From Pseudohongiella sp. (lineage in GTDB: Bacteria > Pseudomonadota > Gammaproteobacteria > Pseudomonadales > Pseudohongiellaceae), in assembly GCA_030652635.1 (NCBI GenBank), contig JAUSPW010000518.1, positions 1 to 9,618 of the forward strand: DNA of 9,618 nt, in the 5' to 3' direction. A program made the position numbers and the translations under genes. Positions 1 through 8,287 of the stretch are shown here, in pieces. How positions within the stretch are numbered: the first letter of the stretch is position 1; every line of letters begins with the position of its first letter. The notes under the pieces were generated by a model. That model had not been told where the DNA came from. It was given only the letters and a program-made list of their open reading frames with translations, and did not search any database.

Positions 1-401
1 TAGACATGAGTATCTTCTACAAACAGTTTGAAAAGGTGAAACCATTCCTGATCAACAACACACCTACGCCAGCGATCGAAAGGCTGCAGTCGCCTGAAGA
101 TCGGGCAAAGCTAGACGGGCTTTACGAGTGCATTTTATGCGCCTGTTGCAGTACAAACTGCCCGTCTTTCTGGTGGAACCCAGATAAGTTCATTGGCCCT
201 GCAGGTTTGCTTCAAGCCTACCGCTTTCTGGCCGATAGCCGTGATACCGCGCAAGAAGAGCGACTTGCGGGTCTTGAAGACCCGTTTAGCGTATTCCGCT
301 GCAGGGGCATCATGAATTGTGTTGCAGTTTGTCCAAAAGGTCTGAATCCAACCAAAGCCATTGGCCATATCCGGCAAATGTTGCTGCAGCGTGGAATCTG
401 A
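1..401 (+). CDS. sdhB: Succinate dehydrogenase iron-sulfur subunit, C-terminal part
   Basis: This is the C-terminal part of the iron-sulfur subunit of succinate dehydrogenase (complex II), which passes electrons from the FAD subunit SdhA to quinone at the SdhC/SdhD membrane anchor. The frame is open to the window edge; the Met codon at 6 is internal, because family members have an N-terminal 2Fe-2S ferredoxin domain that lies upstream here. The visible part is the alpha-helical ferredoxin domain. CILCACCSTNC at 129-161 and CRGIMNCVAVC further on supply all the cysteines known from E. coli SdhB for the 4Fe-4S and 3Fe-4S clusters. The strings LDGLYECILCACC, FWWNPDKFIGPAGLL and VCPKGLNPTKAIGHI are near-identical to E. 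coli. The end, MLLQRGI, is the usual C-terminus. About 133 residues are present out of roughly 235 expected. sucA follows after 87 bases, as in the common sdhCDAB-suc cluster. Confidence 0.97.
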   Translation, partial: DMSIFYKQFEKVKPFLINNTPTPAIERLQSPEDRAKLDGLYECILCACCSTNCPSFWWNPDKFIGPAGLLQAYRFLADSRDTAQEERLAGLEDPFSVFRCRGIMNCVAVCPKGLNPTKAIGHIRQMLLQRGI

Positions 402-419
402 GCTTAAAAAATTACAAGG

Positions 420-467
420 AACCGGCGGCGGGCGGGCTCACGAGGCCCTTTCCGGTCCGCCGGTTTT
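420..467 (+). terminator. GC-rich hairpin with short T-run between sdhB and sucA
   Basis: AACCGGCGG (420-428) pairs perfectly with CCGCCGGTT (457-465), and the stem runs into TTTT (464-467). Inside the loop a second stem, GGGC (434-437) with GCCC (445-448), can form. It begins 18 bases after the sdhB stop. The shape is that of a Rho-independent terminator, but the T-run is short and sucA starts 21 bases later, so it may be a partial terminator or attenuator that lowers suc expression relative to sdh, or an mRNA-stabilising 3' end for sdh. No function is shown by the sequence alone. Confidence 0.5.
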
Positions 468-488
468 GTCAACCCGGGAACCTATAAA

Positions 489-3332
489 ATGCACAACAGC
501 ATCATGGAGTTAATGTGGAGCAGCGGCCATCTTTCAGGTGGCAATGCTGATTATGTCGAGCAGCTCTACGACCAGTACTTGAAAGACCCAGGTCAAGTAT
601 CTGAAGAGTGGCGGGAATACTTTGACACGCTACCGAAAATCGCTGAACAAAATTCAGTCGATGTTTCGCATCGGGAAGTTCAGGAATATTTTAAGTTGCT
701 CGGTAAAACGAGTCGTTTTAAACCAGTGCTCAGCAACGATGTCGTTGTCAATTCAGAGCATGAAAACAAGCAAGTTCAAGTACTTCATCTGATCAGCTCT
801 TACCGTGTACGCGGTCACCAGAAGGCAACTTTAGATCCCTTGTCGCTGATGCACAGGGAGCGCGTGCCTGATCTCGAACTTGATTTTCATAACCTTTCTC
901 TTGCTGACAATTCGACAGTTTTCCAGACTGGCTCACTGCACATCAACCGCGAAACAGCAACGCTGCGCGAGATTGTTGATGTACTAGAGCGTATCTACTG
1001 CGGTTCAATCGGCTATGAGTTCATGCATATCGTGGACCTGGCACAGAAGCACTGGATACAAAAACGCATAGAACCCAAACACGGCAATCCGGGTTTCAAG
1101 ACTGAAGTCAAACGTCATATCCTCGAGCGTCTGAGTGCTGCTGAAGGTCTTGAAAAGCACCTGGATTCAAAGTATCCCGGTACCAAACGCTTTGGTCTTG
1201 AGGGTGGAGAGAGTCTGATTCCGCTGGTTGACGAATTGATTCAACGCGCGGGTAGCTACGGTGTCAAAGAAGTAGTCATTGGTATGGCACACCGTGGTCG
1301 ACTCAACATGCTGGTGAATATCCTCGGTAAGAACCCCTCTGAGCTGTTCAGCGAGTTTGAAGGTCGTGCCAAATACAAGAGTTCGGGTGATGTGAAGTAT
1401 CACCAGGGTTTCTCATCAAATATCATGACACCTGGCGGTGAAGTGCATTTGGCGATGGCGTTTAACCCCTCGCATCTTGAAATTGTTTCGCCCGTTGTTG
1501 AAGGATCCGTGCGTGCAAGACAGGATCGCCGCAAAGATACCCTGGGCCACGCGGTTATTCCAATCAGCATTCATGGCGATGCTGCATTTGCTGGTCAGGG
1601 CGTGGTCATGGAAACTTTCCAGATGTCCCAGACCCGTGCCTACGGTACAGGTGGCACAGTTCATATCATCATCAATAATCAGGTTGGTTTTACAACTAAT
1701 CGTCGTGATGATGCACGCTCGACCGAGTATTGTACCGATGTGGCTAAAATGGTGCAGGCGCCGATATTCCATGTCAACGCAGATGACCCGGAAGCTGTTC
1801 TGTTTGTGACACAACTGGCGCTGGATTTCCGATATGAATTCAAGAAGGACGTGGTAATTGACCTGGTATGTTATCGCCGTCGCGGCCATAACGAGACAGA
1901 TGAGCCCGCGTCGACCCAGCCAGTGATGTACACCAAGATTCGCCAGATGCCCACAACGCGCGCCCTGTATGCTGATCGCATGATTGCAGAAGGCGTGGTT
2001 ACTGCTGCCGAAGTCGATGAATTGAATTCATCCTACCGTAGCGCCTTGGATACGGGTTCTCATGTTGTGAAGAGCCTTGTCAAAGAGCCCAACGTCGAGA
2101 TGTTTGTAGATTGGAATCCCTATCTCGGTCACACCTGGGCATCGCATTACAACACCAGTATCAAGCTCGAGACGCTGCAGGCCTTGGCACGTAAAATCAC
2201 TACACTGCCTGCCAATCTGACTTTGCATCGACAAGTGCAAAAGCTGGCTGATGACCGCGCCAAAATGGCCGCAGGTGAATTGGCCGTTGACTGGGGTTTT
2301 GCGGAAACGCTTGCTTATGCAAGCATCCTGACAACTGGCAATCGAGTTCGACTGACGGGCCAGGACGTTGGTCGTGGCACATTCTCACATCGGCACGCGG
2401 TGTTGCGTGATCAAGAGTCAGAGGAAGAGTACGTGCCTTTGCGATCCTTGGTCAGCGATCCCAAAATGTTCAGTATTTATGATTCGTTGTTGTCAGAAGC
2501 TGCAGTGCTGGCGTTTGAGTATGGTTACGCAACAACAACGCCAAATGCCTTGGTCATATGGGAAGCGCAATTTGGTGATTTCGCCAACTGTGCCCAGGTA
2601 GTCATTGACCAATTTATCACCAGTGGTGAGCAGAAGTGGCAACGTCTGTGCGGTTTGACCATGTTACTCCCGCACGGTTATGAAGGTCAGGGACCAGAGC
2701 ACTCTTCCGCTCGCCTTGAGCGATTCCTGCAGATGTGTGCTGAGCAAAATATTCAGGTGTGTTTGCCAACGACATCCGCTCAGGTATTCCACATGTTGCG
2801 TCGGCAAGTATTATGCCCGCTGCGTAAACCGCTTGTTGTGATGTCGCCCAAGAGTCTGTTGCGCCACAAAGAAACCACTTCAACTTTGGAAGAAATGGCA
2901 AATGGTTCATTCCAGGTGGTCATTGGTGAAACCGACAGTGATATTACGCCCGAAAGCGTTGAACGTGTCATTTTGTGCTCTGGCAAAGTCTACTATGATC
3001 TGCGCGCTGAGCGTCGTAACCGCGGATTGAAGAACATCGCAATCATTCGACTGGAACAGCTATATCCGTTCCCGGAGGATGATCTGAGAGACTCGATGAA
3101 GCAGTACGCGAATGTGTCAGATGTTGTGTGGTGTCAGGAAGAACCCATGAATCAGGGCGCCTGGTACTCAAGTCAGCACCACATGCGCAATGTGATCCAA
3201 TCGCTTGGTTTGACGGTTAACTTGCGTTACGCAGGGCGCGATGCTTCGGCGGCACCTGCTGCAGGCTATCCTGAGTTGCACAACCAGCAACTGCGAGCGT
3301 TTCTTGAGCAAGCCCTGGGTCAGGGCAAGTAA
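489..3332 (+). CDS. sucA: 2-oxoglutarate dehydrogenase E1 component (SucA)
   Basis: This is the thiamine-diphosphate-dependent E1o subunit. It decarboxylates 2-oxoglutarate and reductively succinylates the lipoyl arm of SucB; it is cytosolic. At 947 residues it is close to the E. coli length of 933. The N-terminus, with LSGGNADYVEQLYDQYLKDP, is the conserved E1o region involved in E2 binding. GMAHRGRLNML (His268) and AFNPSHLEIVSPV (His329) are the conserved active-site histidine segments. The ThDP/Mg site is visible as HGDAAFAGQGVV (Asp364) with INNQVGFTT (Asn396-Asn397). The transketolase-like central domain has GQDVGRGTFSHRHAVL, and the C-terminal domain has EEPMNQGAWY. The ATG at 489 fits the family N-terminus (M-x-N-S-x-M-x-x-x-W) and has GGGA 9 bases upstream. 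sucB follows after 62 bases. No frameshift or missing residue was seen. Confidence 0.98.
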   Translation: MHNSIMELMWSSGHLSGGNADYVEQLYDQYLKDPGQVSEEWREYFDTLPKIAEQNSVDVSHREVQEYFKLLGKTSRFKPVLSNDVVVNSEHENKQVQVLHLISSYRVRGHQKATLDPLSLMHRERVPDLELDFHNLSLADNSTVFQTGSLHINRETATLREIVDVLERIYCGSIGYEFMHIVDLAQKHWIQKRIEPKHGNPGFKTEVKRHILERLSAAEGLEKHLDSKYPGTKRFGLEGGESLIPLVDELIQRAGSYGVKEVVIGMAHRGRLNMLVNILGKNPSELFSEFEGRAKYKSSGDVKYHQGFSSNIMTPGGEVHLAMAFNPSHLEIVSPVVEGSVRARQDRRKDTLGHAVIPISIHGDAAFAGQGVVMETFQMSQTRAYGTGGTVHIIINNQVGFTTNRRDDARSTEYCTDVAKMVQAPIFHVNADDPEAVLFVTQLALDFRYEFKKDVVIDLVCYRRRGHNETDEPASTQPVMYTKIRQMPTTRALYADRMIAEGVVTAAEVDELNSSYRSALDTGSHVVKSLVKEPNVEMFVDWNPYLGHTWASHYNTSIKLETLQALARKITTLPANLTLHRQVQKLADDRAKMAAGELAVDWGFAETLAYASILTTGNRVRLTGQDVGRGTFSHRHAVLRDQESEEEYVPLRSLVSDPKMFSIYDSLLSEAAVLAFEYGYATTTPNALVIWEAQFGDFANCAQVVIDQFITSGEQKWQRLCGLTMLLPHGYEGQGPEHSSARLERFLQMCAEQNIQVCLPTTSAQVFHMLRRQVLCPLRKPLVVMSPKSLLRHKETTSTLEEMANGSFQVVIGETDSDITPESVERVILCSGKVYYDLRAERRNRGLKNIAIIRLEQLYPFPEDDLRDSMKQYANVSDVVWCQEEPMNQGAWYSSQHHMRNVIQSLGLTVNLRYAGRDASAAPAAGYPELHNQQLRAFLEQALGQGK

Positions 3333-3394
3333 GGCAATTTTAGTGGTTTGATCTCTGGATCTAAAAAACAATTTTTGAAAATAAAGGACTGAAC

Positions 3395-4594
3395 ATGTCT
3401 ATTGAAATTAAAGCACCACAACTGCCGGAATCAGTACCTGATGGCACCATCGCAAGCTGGCACAAAAAGCCGGGCGATGTAGTCAAGCGCGATGAACTGT
3501 TGGTAGACATCGAAACCGATAAAGTGGTTATCGAAGTAGTATCGCCTGCCGACGGTATTCTTGAAAAAATCGTCAAACAATCAGGCGATACTATTGTCAG
3601 CAATGAATTGATCGCATTGGTCAAAGAGGGTGCCAGCGCAGAAACTCCTGCTGCGGCAGTCTCCGCTCCTGCGGCAGCAACGCGTTCAGAACCAGCCTCA
3701 ACCGATGCGCCTGTACTTAGCCCGGCTGCAAAAAAATTGGCAGAAGAGCATGGCCTTAAAGCAGCGCAGATCAGTGGCAGTGGTAAAGCGGGCCGAATCA
3801 CCAAAGAAGACGTTTTAGGCGCAATCGAGGGTGGTTCGCGCGCGGCTCCTTCAGTACGCGAAATGCCAGCAGGCGCTGATGTGTCTTCCGGAAGAGTGGA
3901 AGAGCGCGTGGCGATGAGTCGTTTGCGTGCAAAGGTTGCAGAACGCTTGTTACAGGCATCTCAGACCACTGCCATGCTGACAACGTTCAACGAAGTCAAT
4001 ATGGCACCAGTGATGGCATTACGCGCTCGCTACAAGGACCAGTTTGAAAAGACACATGACGGTGTGCGTCTTGGATTTATGTCATTTTTTGTGCGTGCAA
4101 GTGTGGAGGCGCTCAAGCGCTATCCAGCAGTGAACGCTTCGATTGATGGCAGTGACATTGTGTACCACGGTTACCAGGATATAGGCGTTGCCGTGTCCTC
4201 GCCGCGTGGCCTGGTTGTGCCTGTGCTGAGAAATGCAGACCACATGAGTCTGGCTCAGGTTGAAGGCAAGATTCGCGAGTTTGGCAATAAGGCTCAGGAT
4301 GGCAAACTGTCGATTGATGAGATGACGGGTGGTACGTTCACCATTTCCAATGGCGGCGTGTTTGGATCATTGCTGTCGACGCCCATTCTTAACCCTCCAC
4401 AGACAGCTATTCTGGGCATGCACAAGATCCAGGATCGCCCAATGGCTGTTAATGGAAAAGTAGAGATACTTCCCATGATGTATCTGGCGCTTTCTTATGA
4501 TCACCGCATGATTGACGGCAAGGAGGCTGTTCAGTTCCTGGTAACCATCAAGGACTTGATTGAAGATCAAGCTCGTATATTGCTGGAGATCTGA
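3395..4594 (+). CDS. sucB: 2-oxoglutarate dehydrogenase E2, dihydrolipoyllysine succinyltransferase (SucB)
   Basis: This is the core E2o subunit of the 2-oxoglutarate dehydrogenase complex. It transfers the succinyl group from its lipoyl arm to CoA and holds E1 and E3 together. Its 399 residues match the family (about 405). There is one N-terminal lipoyl domain (residues 1-78) with the lipoylated lysine in DIETDKVV (Lys43), an Ala/Pro-rich flexible linker (79-106), and a peripheral subunit-binding domain (about 107-145, LSPAAKKLAEEHGL to GRITKEDVLGAIE). The C-terminal acyltransferase domain (about 165-399) carries the catalytic DHRMIDG motif with His370 and Asp374. A single lipoyl domain and the short C-terminus favour E2o over pyruvate dehydrogenase E2. 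AAGGA at 3384-3388 lies 6 bases before the ATG. It sits between sucA and lpd and is probably cotranscribed with them. Confidence 0.98.
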   Translation: MSIEIKAPQLPESVPDGTIASWHKKPGDVVKRDELLVDIETDKVVIEVVSPADGILEKIVKQSGDTIVSNELIALVKEGASAETPAAAVSAPAAATRSEPASTDAPVLSPAAKKLAEEHGLKAAQISGSGKAGRITKEDVLGAIEGGSRAAPSVREMPAGADVSSGRVEERVAMSRLRAKVAERLLQASQTTAMLTTFNEVNMAPVMALRARYKDQFEKTHDGVRLGFMSFFVRASVEALKRYPAVNASIDGSDIVYHGYQDIGVAVSSPRGLVVPVLRNADHMSLAQVEGKIREFGNKAQDGKLSIDEMTGGTFTISNGGVFGSLLSTPILNPPQTAILGMHKIQDRPMAVNGKVEILPMMYLALSYDHRMIDGKEAVQFLVTIKDLIEDQARILLEI

Positions 4595-4645
4595 TGTGAA
4601 CCAGACAGGGCTCCGATTTCAGTTACACACGTAGCCCACGCCCAG

Positions 4646-4682
4646 TGTGAGCCACAGCCGTATAGCCGGCTGTGGCTCATGC
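4646..4682 (+). repeat. Perfect 13-bp hairpin in the sucB-lpd gap
   Basis: TGAGCCACAGCCG (4648-4660) pairs perfectly with CGGCTGTGGCTCA (4667-4679), leaving the 6-base loop TATAGC. Two G-U pairs and one G-C pair can extend the base. It is the main structure in the 132-base gap between sucB and lpd. Only TTT follows, four bases further on, so it is not a standard intrinsic terminator on either strand. It could block 3' exonucleases after sucAB or be an RNase processing site separating the sucAB and lpd messages. CACAC at 4626-4630 could instead pair with GTGTG at 4645-4649, which would partly compete with it. Confidence 0.6.
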
Positions 4683-4726
4683 GTTTCACGGGTCAGTAAA
4701 TGATTGTTATTAGGTAGGGAAAAATT

Positions 4727-6175
4727 ATGAGCAAAAAATTTGATGTGGTAGTCGTGGGTGCTGGACCAGCGGGTTATGTCGCCGCAATTCGTTGTGCACA
4801 ATTGGGCATGAAAACCGCGTGCGTTGAGAAATGGCATGATGACAAAAATGATCCTGTCTACGGTGGCACTTGTCTGAACGTTGGCTGCATACCATCCAAA
4901 GCACTGCTTGATTCATCTCATAAGTATTCGGAAGCCAAAAAGGATTTTGCCATCCACGGAATTTCGATGGATAAACTGGCCATTGATGTGCCGGCCATGA
5001 TCGATCGTAAAGCCAAAATTGTTAAGCAGTTGACACAAGGCGTTAAGGGCTTGTTCGCGGCAAACAAAGTGGAAGGCATTCAAGGTGCTGGCAAACTGTT
5101 GAAAGGCAAAAAAGTGCTGGTGACCGCAGCGGATGGGTCCACGCAAGAGCTGGAAGCGGATCACATAATTCTGGCGGCCGGTACCGAGCCTATAAATTTT
5201 CCTCCACCGCCCGTGGACCAGGATGTCATTGTGGACTCCACTGGCGCACTGGAATTTACTGAAGTTCCAAAACGACTGGGTGTTATTGGCGCAGGTGTTA
5301 TTGGTCTGGAGCTTGGCAGTGTCTGGTCTCGTTTAGGTTCAGAAGTCACCATTCTTGAAGCGACTGACGCGTTCTTGCCCGCAGTTGATACACAATTGGC
5401 AAAAGAAGCCCAAAAGGTATTCGAGAAGCAGGGTCTGACAATCAAGCTCTCCAGTAAAGTGACCGGAAGCAAAGTCAGTACAGGTAAAACCAAAACAGTG
5501 ACAGTTTCCTACACTGATAAAGACGGTGAACAGGAAATCGTTTTTGACAAGTTGATTGTGGCAGTTGGCCGCCGACCTTGCTCTGCAGGCTTGTTGTCAG
5601 ATGATTGTGGCGTTCAAGTTGATCAGCGCGGATTTATTCAAGTGAATGATCAATGCGCCACTGCAGTGCCCGGTGTATGGGCAGCGGGTGACTTGGTGCG
5701 AGGCCCGATGCTTGCCCACAAAGGCATGGAAGAAGGTGTCATGGTGGCAGAGCGTATCGCAGGCAAAAAGACACAGGTTAACTATGATCTGGTGCCGTTT
5801 GTTATTTATACCCATCCTGAATTGGCATGGGTCGGCAAAACGGAGCAGCAGCTGAAGGACGAAGGTGTTGAATACAACATTGGTACCTTCCCATTTAGCA
5901 TTAATGGTCGCGCGATGGCAGCCAATGAATCAGCAGGTCTGGTAAAACTGATTGCCCACGCCAAAACCGATCGAATTCTGGGGTGCCATATTCTTGGCCC
6001 AAGTGCCGCAGATCTCACACAACAGATTGCAATTGCAATGGAGTTCAGTGCCAGTGCAGAAGATATTGGTCTGACTATGTTCTCCCACCCGACATTGTCG
6101 GAAGCAGTACACGAAGCAGCGCTGGCTGTCGGTGGACACGCCATTCATGCTGTCAATAAACGTAAGCGCAACTGA
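4727..6175 (+). CDS. lpd: Dihydrolipoyl dehydrogenase, E3 component
   Basis: This is the FAD-dependent disulfide oxidoreductase that reoxidises the dihydrolipoyl arm of SucB and reduces NAD+. In many bacteria the same E3 also serves pyruvate dehydrogenase and glycine cleavage. The 482 residues fit the family (about 475). The N-terminal FAD site is GAGPAG (residues 11-16). The redox-active disulfide is GGTCLNVGCIPSK (Cys49 and Cys54). The NAD-binding fold starts at GAGVIGLELGS (from about residue 188), and VWAAGDLVRGPMLAHKG is the second FAD motif. The dimerisation domain ends with the catalytic HPTLSE (His454, Glu459). AGGGA at 4716-4720 lies 6 bases before the ATG. Its place between sucB and sucC, and its overall sequence, resemble Pseudomonas LpdG rather than E. 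coli Lpd, which is encoded with aceEF. The stop codon lies within the loop of the hairpin that ends in a T-run before sucC. Confidence 0.98.
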   Translation: MSKKFDVVVVGAGPAGYVAAIRCAQLGMKTACVEKWHDDKNDPVYGGTCLNVGCIPSKALLDSSHKYSEAKKDFAIHGISMDKLAIDVPAMIDRKAKIVKQLTQGVKGLFAANKVEGIQGAGKLLKGKKVLVTAADGSTQELEADHIILAAGTEPINFPPPPVDQDVIVDSTGALEFTEVPKRLGVIGAGVIGLELGSVWSRLGSEVTILEATDAFLPAVDTQLAKEAQKVFEKQGLTIKLSSKVTGSKVSTGKTKTVTVSYTDKDGEQEIVFDKLIVAVGRRPCSAGLLSDDCGVQVDQRGFIQVNDQCATAVPGVWAAGDLVRGPMLAHKGMEEGVMVAERIAGKKTQVNYDLVPFVIYTHPELAWVGKTEQQLKDEGVEYNIGTFPFSINGRAMAANESAGLVKLIAHAKTDRILGCHILGPSAADLTQQIAIAMEFSASAEDIGLTMFSHPTLSEAVHEAALAVGGHAIHAVNKRKRN

Positions 6176-6191
6176 TTCATGCGCTTTTTTT
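6164..6191 (+). terminator. Terminator-like hairpin overlapping the lpd stop, before sucC
   Basis: AAGCGCA (6164-6170) pairs perfectly with TGCGCTT (6180-6186), and a run of seven Ts covers 6185-6191. The 9-base loop contains the lpd stop codon (6173-6175). The sucC ribosome-binding site AGAGGAA starts three bases after the T-run. The form is that of an intrinsic terminator. Because the stem is half inside the lpd coding sequence, a ribosome finishing lpd would cover it, so any termination should be strongest when lpd is poorly translated. This role is an inference. Confidence 0.6.
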
Positions 6192-6207
6192 ACAGAGGAA
6201 ATAACGA

Positions 6208-7374
6208 ATGAATCTACACGAGTATCAGGGAAAGCAGCTGTTTGCTGAGTACGGCCTCCCGGTGTCGAAGGGTTTCGCGGTGAATACACCCGAAGCTGCG
6301 GCAGAGGCCTGTGACAAGATAGGCGGCGATATGTGGGTCGTAAAGGCTCAGGTGCATGCAGGTGGACGGGGCAAGGCAGGTGGGGTCAAGCTCGTTAAAA
6401 ATCGCGAAGACGCCAAGGCATTTGCAGCCAATTGGTTGGGAAAGCGCCTGGTCACTTATCAGACTGATGCCAATGGTCAGCCGGTAAATCAGATCCTGGT
6501 GGAATCCTGCACTGATATCGCCAAAGAACTGTATCTTGGCGCAGTGGTAGATCGTTCATCACGTCGTGTTGTGTTTATGGCGTCCACTGAAGGTGGTGTC
6601 GAGATCGAGAAAGTTGCTCACGATACGCCTGAGAAAATTCTGAAAGCCACTGTGGATCCACTGGTAGGGCCACAGCCTTATCAGGGCCGGGATCTGGCTT
6701 TTCAGCTGGGTCTGACCGGTGACCAGATCAAACAGTTCACCCAGATATTTATGGGGCTTGGAAAACTGTTTGCTGATTACGATCTGGCTTTGTTGGAAAT
6801 CAATCCGCTTGTTATCAAAACCGACGGCAATCTGCACTGTCTCGATGCAAAAATCACCATCGACGGCAATGCCATGTACCGCCAGCCGAAGCTCAAGGCC
6901 ATGCATGACCCATCGCAAGACGATCCACGCGAAGCGCATGCGGCCAGTTTTGAACTTAACTACGTGGCGCTGGAAGGTAACATCGGCTGCATGGTAAACG
7001 GCGCAGGACTGGCCATGGGAACCATGGATATTGTTAATCTGCATGGCGGCAAACCTGCCAACTTCCTCGACGTAGGTGGTGGTGCAACTAAAGCGCGTGT
7101 GACTGAAGCCTTTAAAATCATCTTGTCAGACAGCAATGTCAAAGCGGTACTGGTCAATATTTTTGGCGGTATTGTTCGTTGTGACATGATTGCAGAAGGC
7201 ATTATTGGTGCCGTGAAGGAAGTAGGTGTACAAGTTCCGGTAGTTGTGCGTCTGGAAGGCAATAATGCCGAACTGGGTGCAAAAGTGCTGGCTGACAGTG
7301 GCCTGAACATTATCGCGGCAACCAGTTTGACCGATGCTGCCCAGCAGGTCGTCAAGGCTGCGGAGGGTAAATAA
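6208..7374 (+). CDS. sucC: Succinyl-CoA synthetase beta subunit (SucC)
   Basis: This is the nucleotide-binding beta subunit of succinyl-CoA synthetase, which with SucD couples succinyl-CoA cleavage to ADP or GDP phosphorylation. Its 388 residues equal the E. coli length. The N-terminal ATP-grasp domain opens with the canonical MNLHEYQGKQLF and has the glycine-rich HAGGRGKAGGVK (about residues 50-61). LALLEINPLV and LDAKITIDGNAMYR are the ATP-grasp Mg/nucleotide segments. The C-terminal ligase domain has GLAMGTMDI, ANFLDVGGGA and VNIFGGIVRCDMIAEGI. I cannot tell ATP from GTP preference by eye. AGGA at 6196-6199 lies 8 bases before the ATG. The stop overlaps the sucD start by one base (TAATG), implying translational coupling and 1:1 synthesis of the subunits. 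Confidence 0.98.
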   Translation: MNLHEYQGKQLFAEYGLPVSKGFAVNTPEAAAEACDKIGGDMWVVKAQVHAGGRGKAGGVKLVKNREDAKAFAANWLGKRLVTYQTDANGQPVNQILVESCTDIAKELYLGAVVDRSSRRVVFMASTEGGVEIEKVAHDTPEKILKATVDPLVGPQPYQGRDLAFQLGLTGDQIKQFTQIFMGLGKLFADYDLALLEINPLVIKTDGNLHCLDAKITIDGNAMYRQPKLKAMHDPSQDDPREAHAASFELNYVALEGNIGCMVNGAGLAMGTMDIVNLHGGKPANFLDVGGGATKARVTEAFKIILSDSNVKAVLVNIFGGIVRCDMIAEGIIGAVKEVGVQVPVVVRLEGNNAELGAKVLADSGLNIIAATSLTDAAQQVVKAAEGK

Positions 7375-8246
7375 TGAGTATTTTGATAAATAAAGACACC
7401 AAGGTTATCTGTCAGGGTTTTACCGGATCACAAGGTACTTTCCATTCCGAGCAAGCGATTGCATATGGTACGAAAATGGTAGGTGGTGTTACACCGGGTA
7501 AAGGTGGTACAACTCATCTGGGCTTGCCAGTGTTCAACACTGTTCGCGAAGCTGTAGAAGCCACCGGTGCTGATGCCAGCGTGATTTATGTGCCAGCACC
7601 TTTTTGCAAAGACTCGATTCTTGAGGCTGCCAATGGTGGTATCAAGTTGATCGTTTGTATCACCGAAGGCATACCTACACTTGACATGCTTGATGCCAAG
7701 GTCAAGTGCGACGAATTGGGTGTGCGTTTGATTGGACCAAACTGCCCGGGCGTGATTACTCCCGGCGAATGCAAAATTGGCATTATGCCAGGGCATATTC
7801 ATCTGCCCGGCAAGGTTGGTATTGTTTCAAGATCAGGAACATTGACGTACGAAGCTGTCAAACAGACTACGGACGCAGGTTTTGGACAGTCTACTTGTGT
7901 TGGTATTGGCGGAGATCCTATTCCCGGTTCAAACTTCATTGATATTTTAAAGATGTTTGAAGCAGATCCTAAAACCGAAGCAATTGTTATGATCGGTGAG
8001 ATTGGTGGCAGTGCGGAAGAAGAGGCAGCAGCCTTTATCAAAGCAAACGTTACCAAACCTGTCGTGTCATATATTGCAGGTGTCACTGCACCGGCCGGCA
8101 AGCGTATGGGCCATGCCGGAGCAATTATTTCTGGTGGTAAAGGTACTGCAGATGAAAAATTTGCAGCACTCCAGGACGCAGGTGTTCGGACTGTTCGCAG
8201 CCTGGCAGATATTGGTAAGGCGTTAAAAGAAGTGACTGGTTGGTGA
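7374..8246 (+). CDS. sucD: Succinyl-CoA synthetase alpha subunit (SucD)
   Basis: This is the CoA-binding, phosphohistidine-carrying alpha subunit of succinyl-CoA synthetase. Its 290 residues are one more than E. coli. The N-terminal CoA-binding domain has GFTGSQGTFHSEQAI and GGVTPGKGG. Cys124 in GPNCPG matches E. coli Cys123. The active-site histidine that is phosphorylated is His247 in GHAGAIISGGKGTADEKF, matching E. coli His246. GEIGGSAEEEAA belongs to the second domain, near the power helix. GGAGG at 7362-7366, inside the end of sucC, lies 7 bases before the ATG. It is the last gene of the TCA block; a long stem begins at the stop codon itself. Confidence 0.98.
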   Translation: MSILINKDTKVICQGFTGSQGTFHSEQAIAYGTKMVGGVTPGKGGTTHLGLPVFNTVREAVEATGADASVIYVPAPFCKDSILEAANGGIKLIVCITEGIPTLDMLDAKVKCDELGVRLIGPNCPGVITPGECKIGIMPGHIHLPGKVGIVSRSGTLTYEAVKQTTDAGFGQSTCVGIGGDPIPGSNFIDILKMFEADPKTEAIVMIGEIGGSAEEEAAAFIKANVTKPVVSYIAGVTAPAGKRMGHAGAIISGGKGTADEKFAALQDAGVRTVRSLADIGKALKEVTGW

Positions 8247-8287
8247 TGCACCAGTCATGGGCGCTTCAGGCGCCCGTGACCTGCATC
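8245..8287 (+). repeat. Long stem-loop directly after sucD, possible 3' end of the TCA transcript
   Basis: GTCATGGGCGC (8254-8264) pairs with GCGCCCGTGAC (8270-8280) with one G-U pair and the loop TTCAG. Outside it GATGCA (8245-8250) pairs with TGCATC (8282-8287) across a small internal loop. The structure starts at the second base of the sucD stop codon. No T-run follows, so it is not a standard intrinsic terminator; it may protect the 3' end of the message, mark a processing site, or precede Rho-dependent termination. Confidence 0.6.

Noticed and set aside
1416..1889. A 157-codon minus-strand open frame inside sucA
   Set aside because: It lies wholly antisense to a conserved enzyme gene and its translation shows no family features; it is a shadow of the sucA codon pattern. 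The other antisense frames in sucB, lpd, sucC and sucD were rejected for the same reason.
3333..3394. A-run/T-run in the sucA-sucB gap as a terminator
   Set aside because: The A and T runs could pair only weakly, there is no GC stem, and the gap contains little beyond the sucB ribosome-binding site.
4684..4713. Possible lpd promoter in the sucB-lpd gap
   Set aside because: TTTCAC and TATTAG at about the right spacing match the -35 and -10 consensus too poorly to call.
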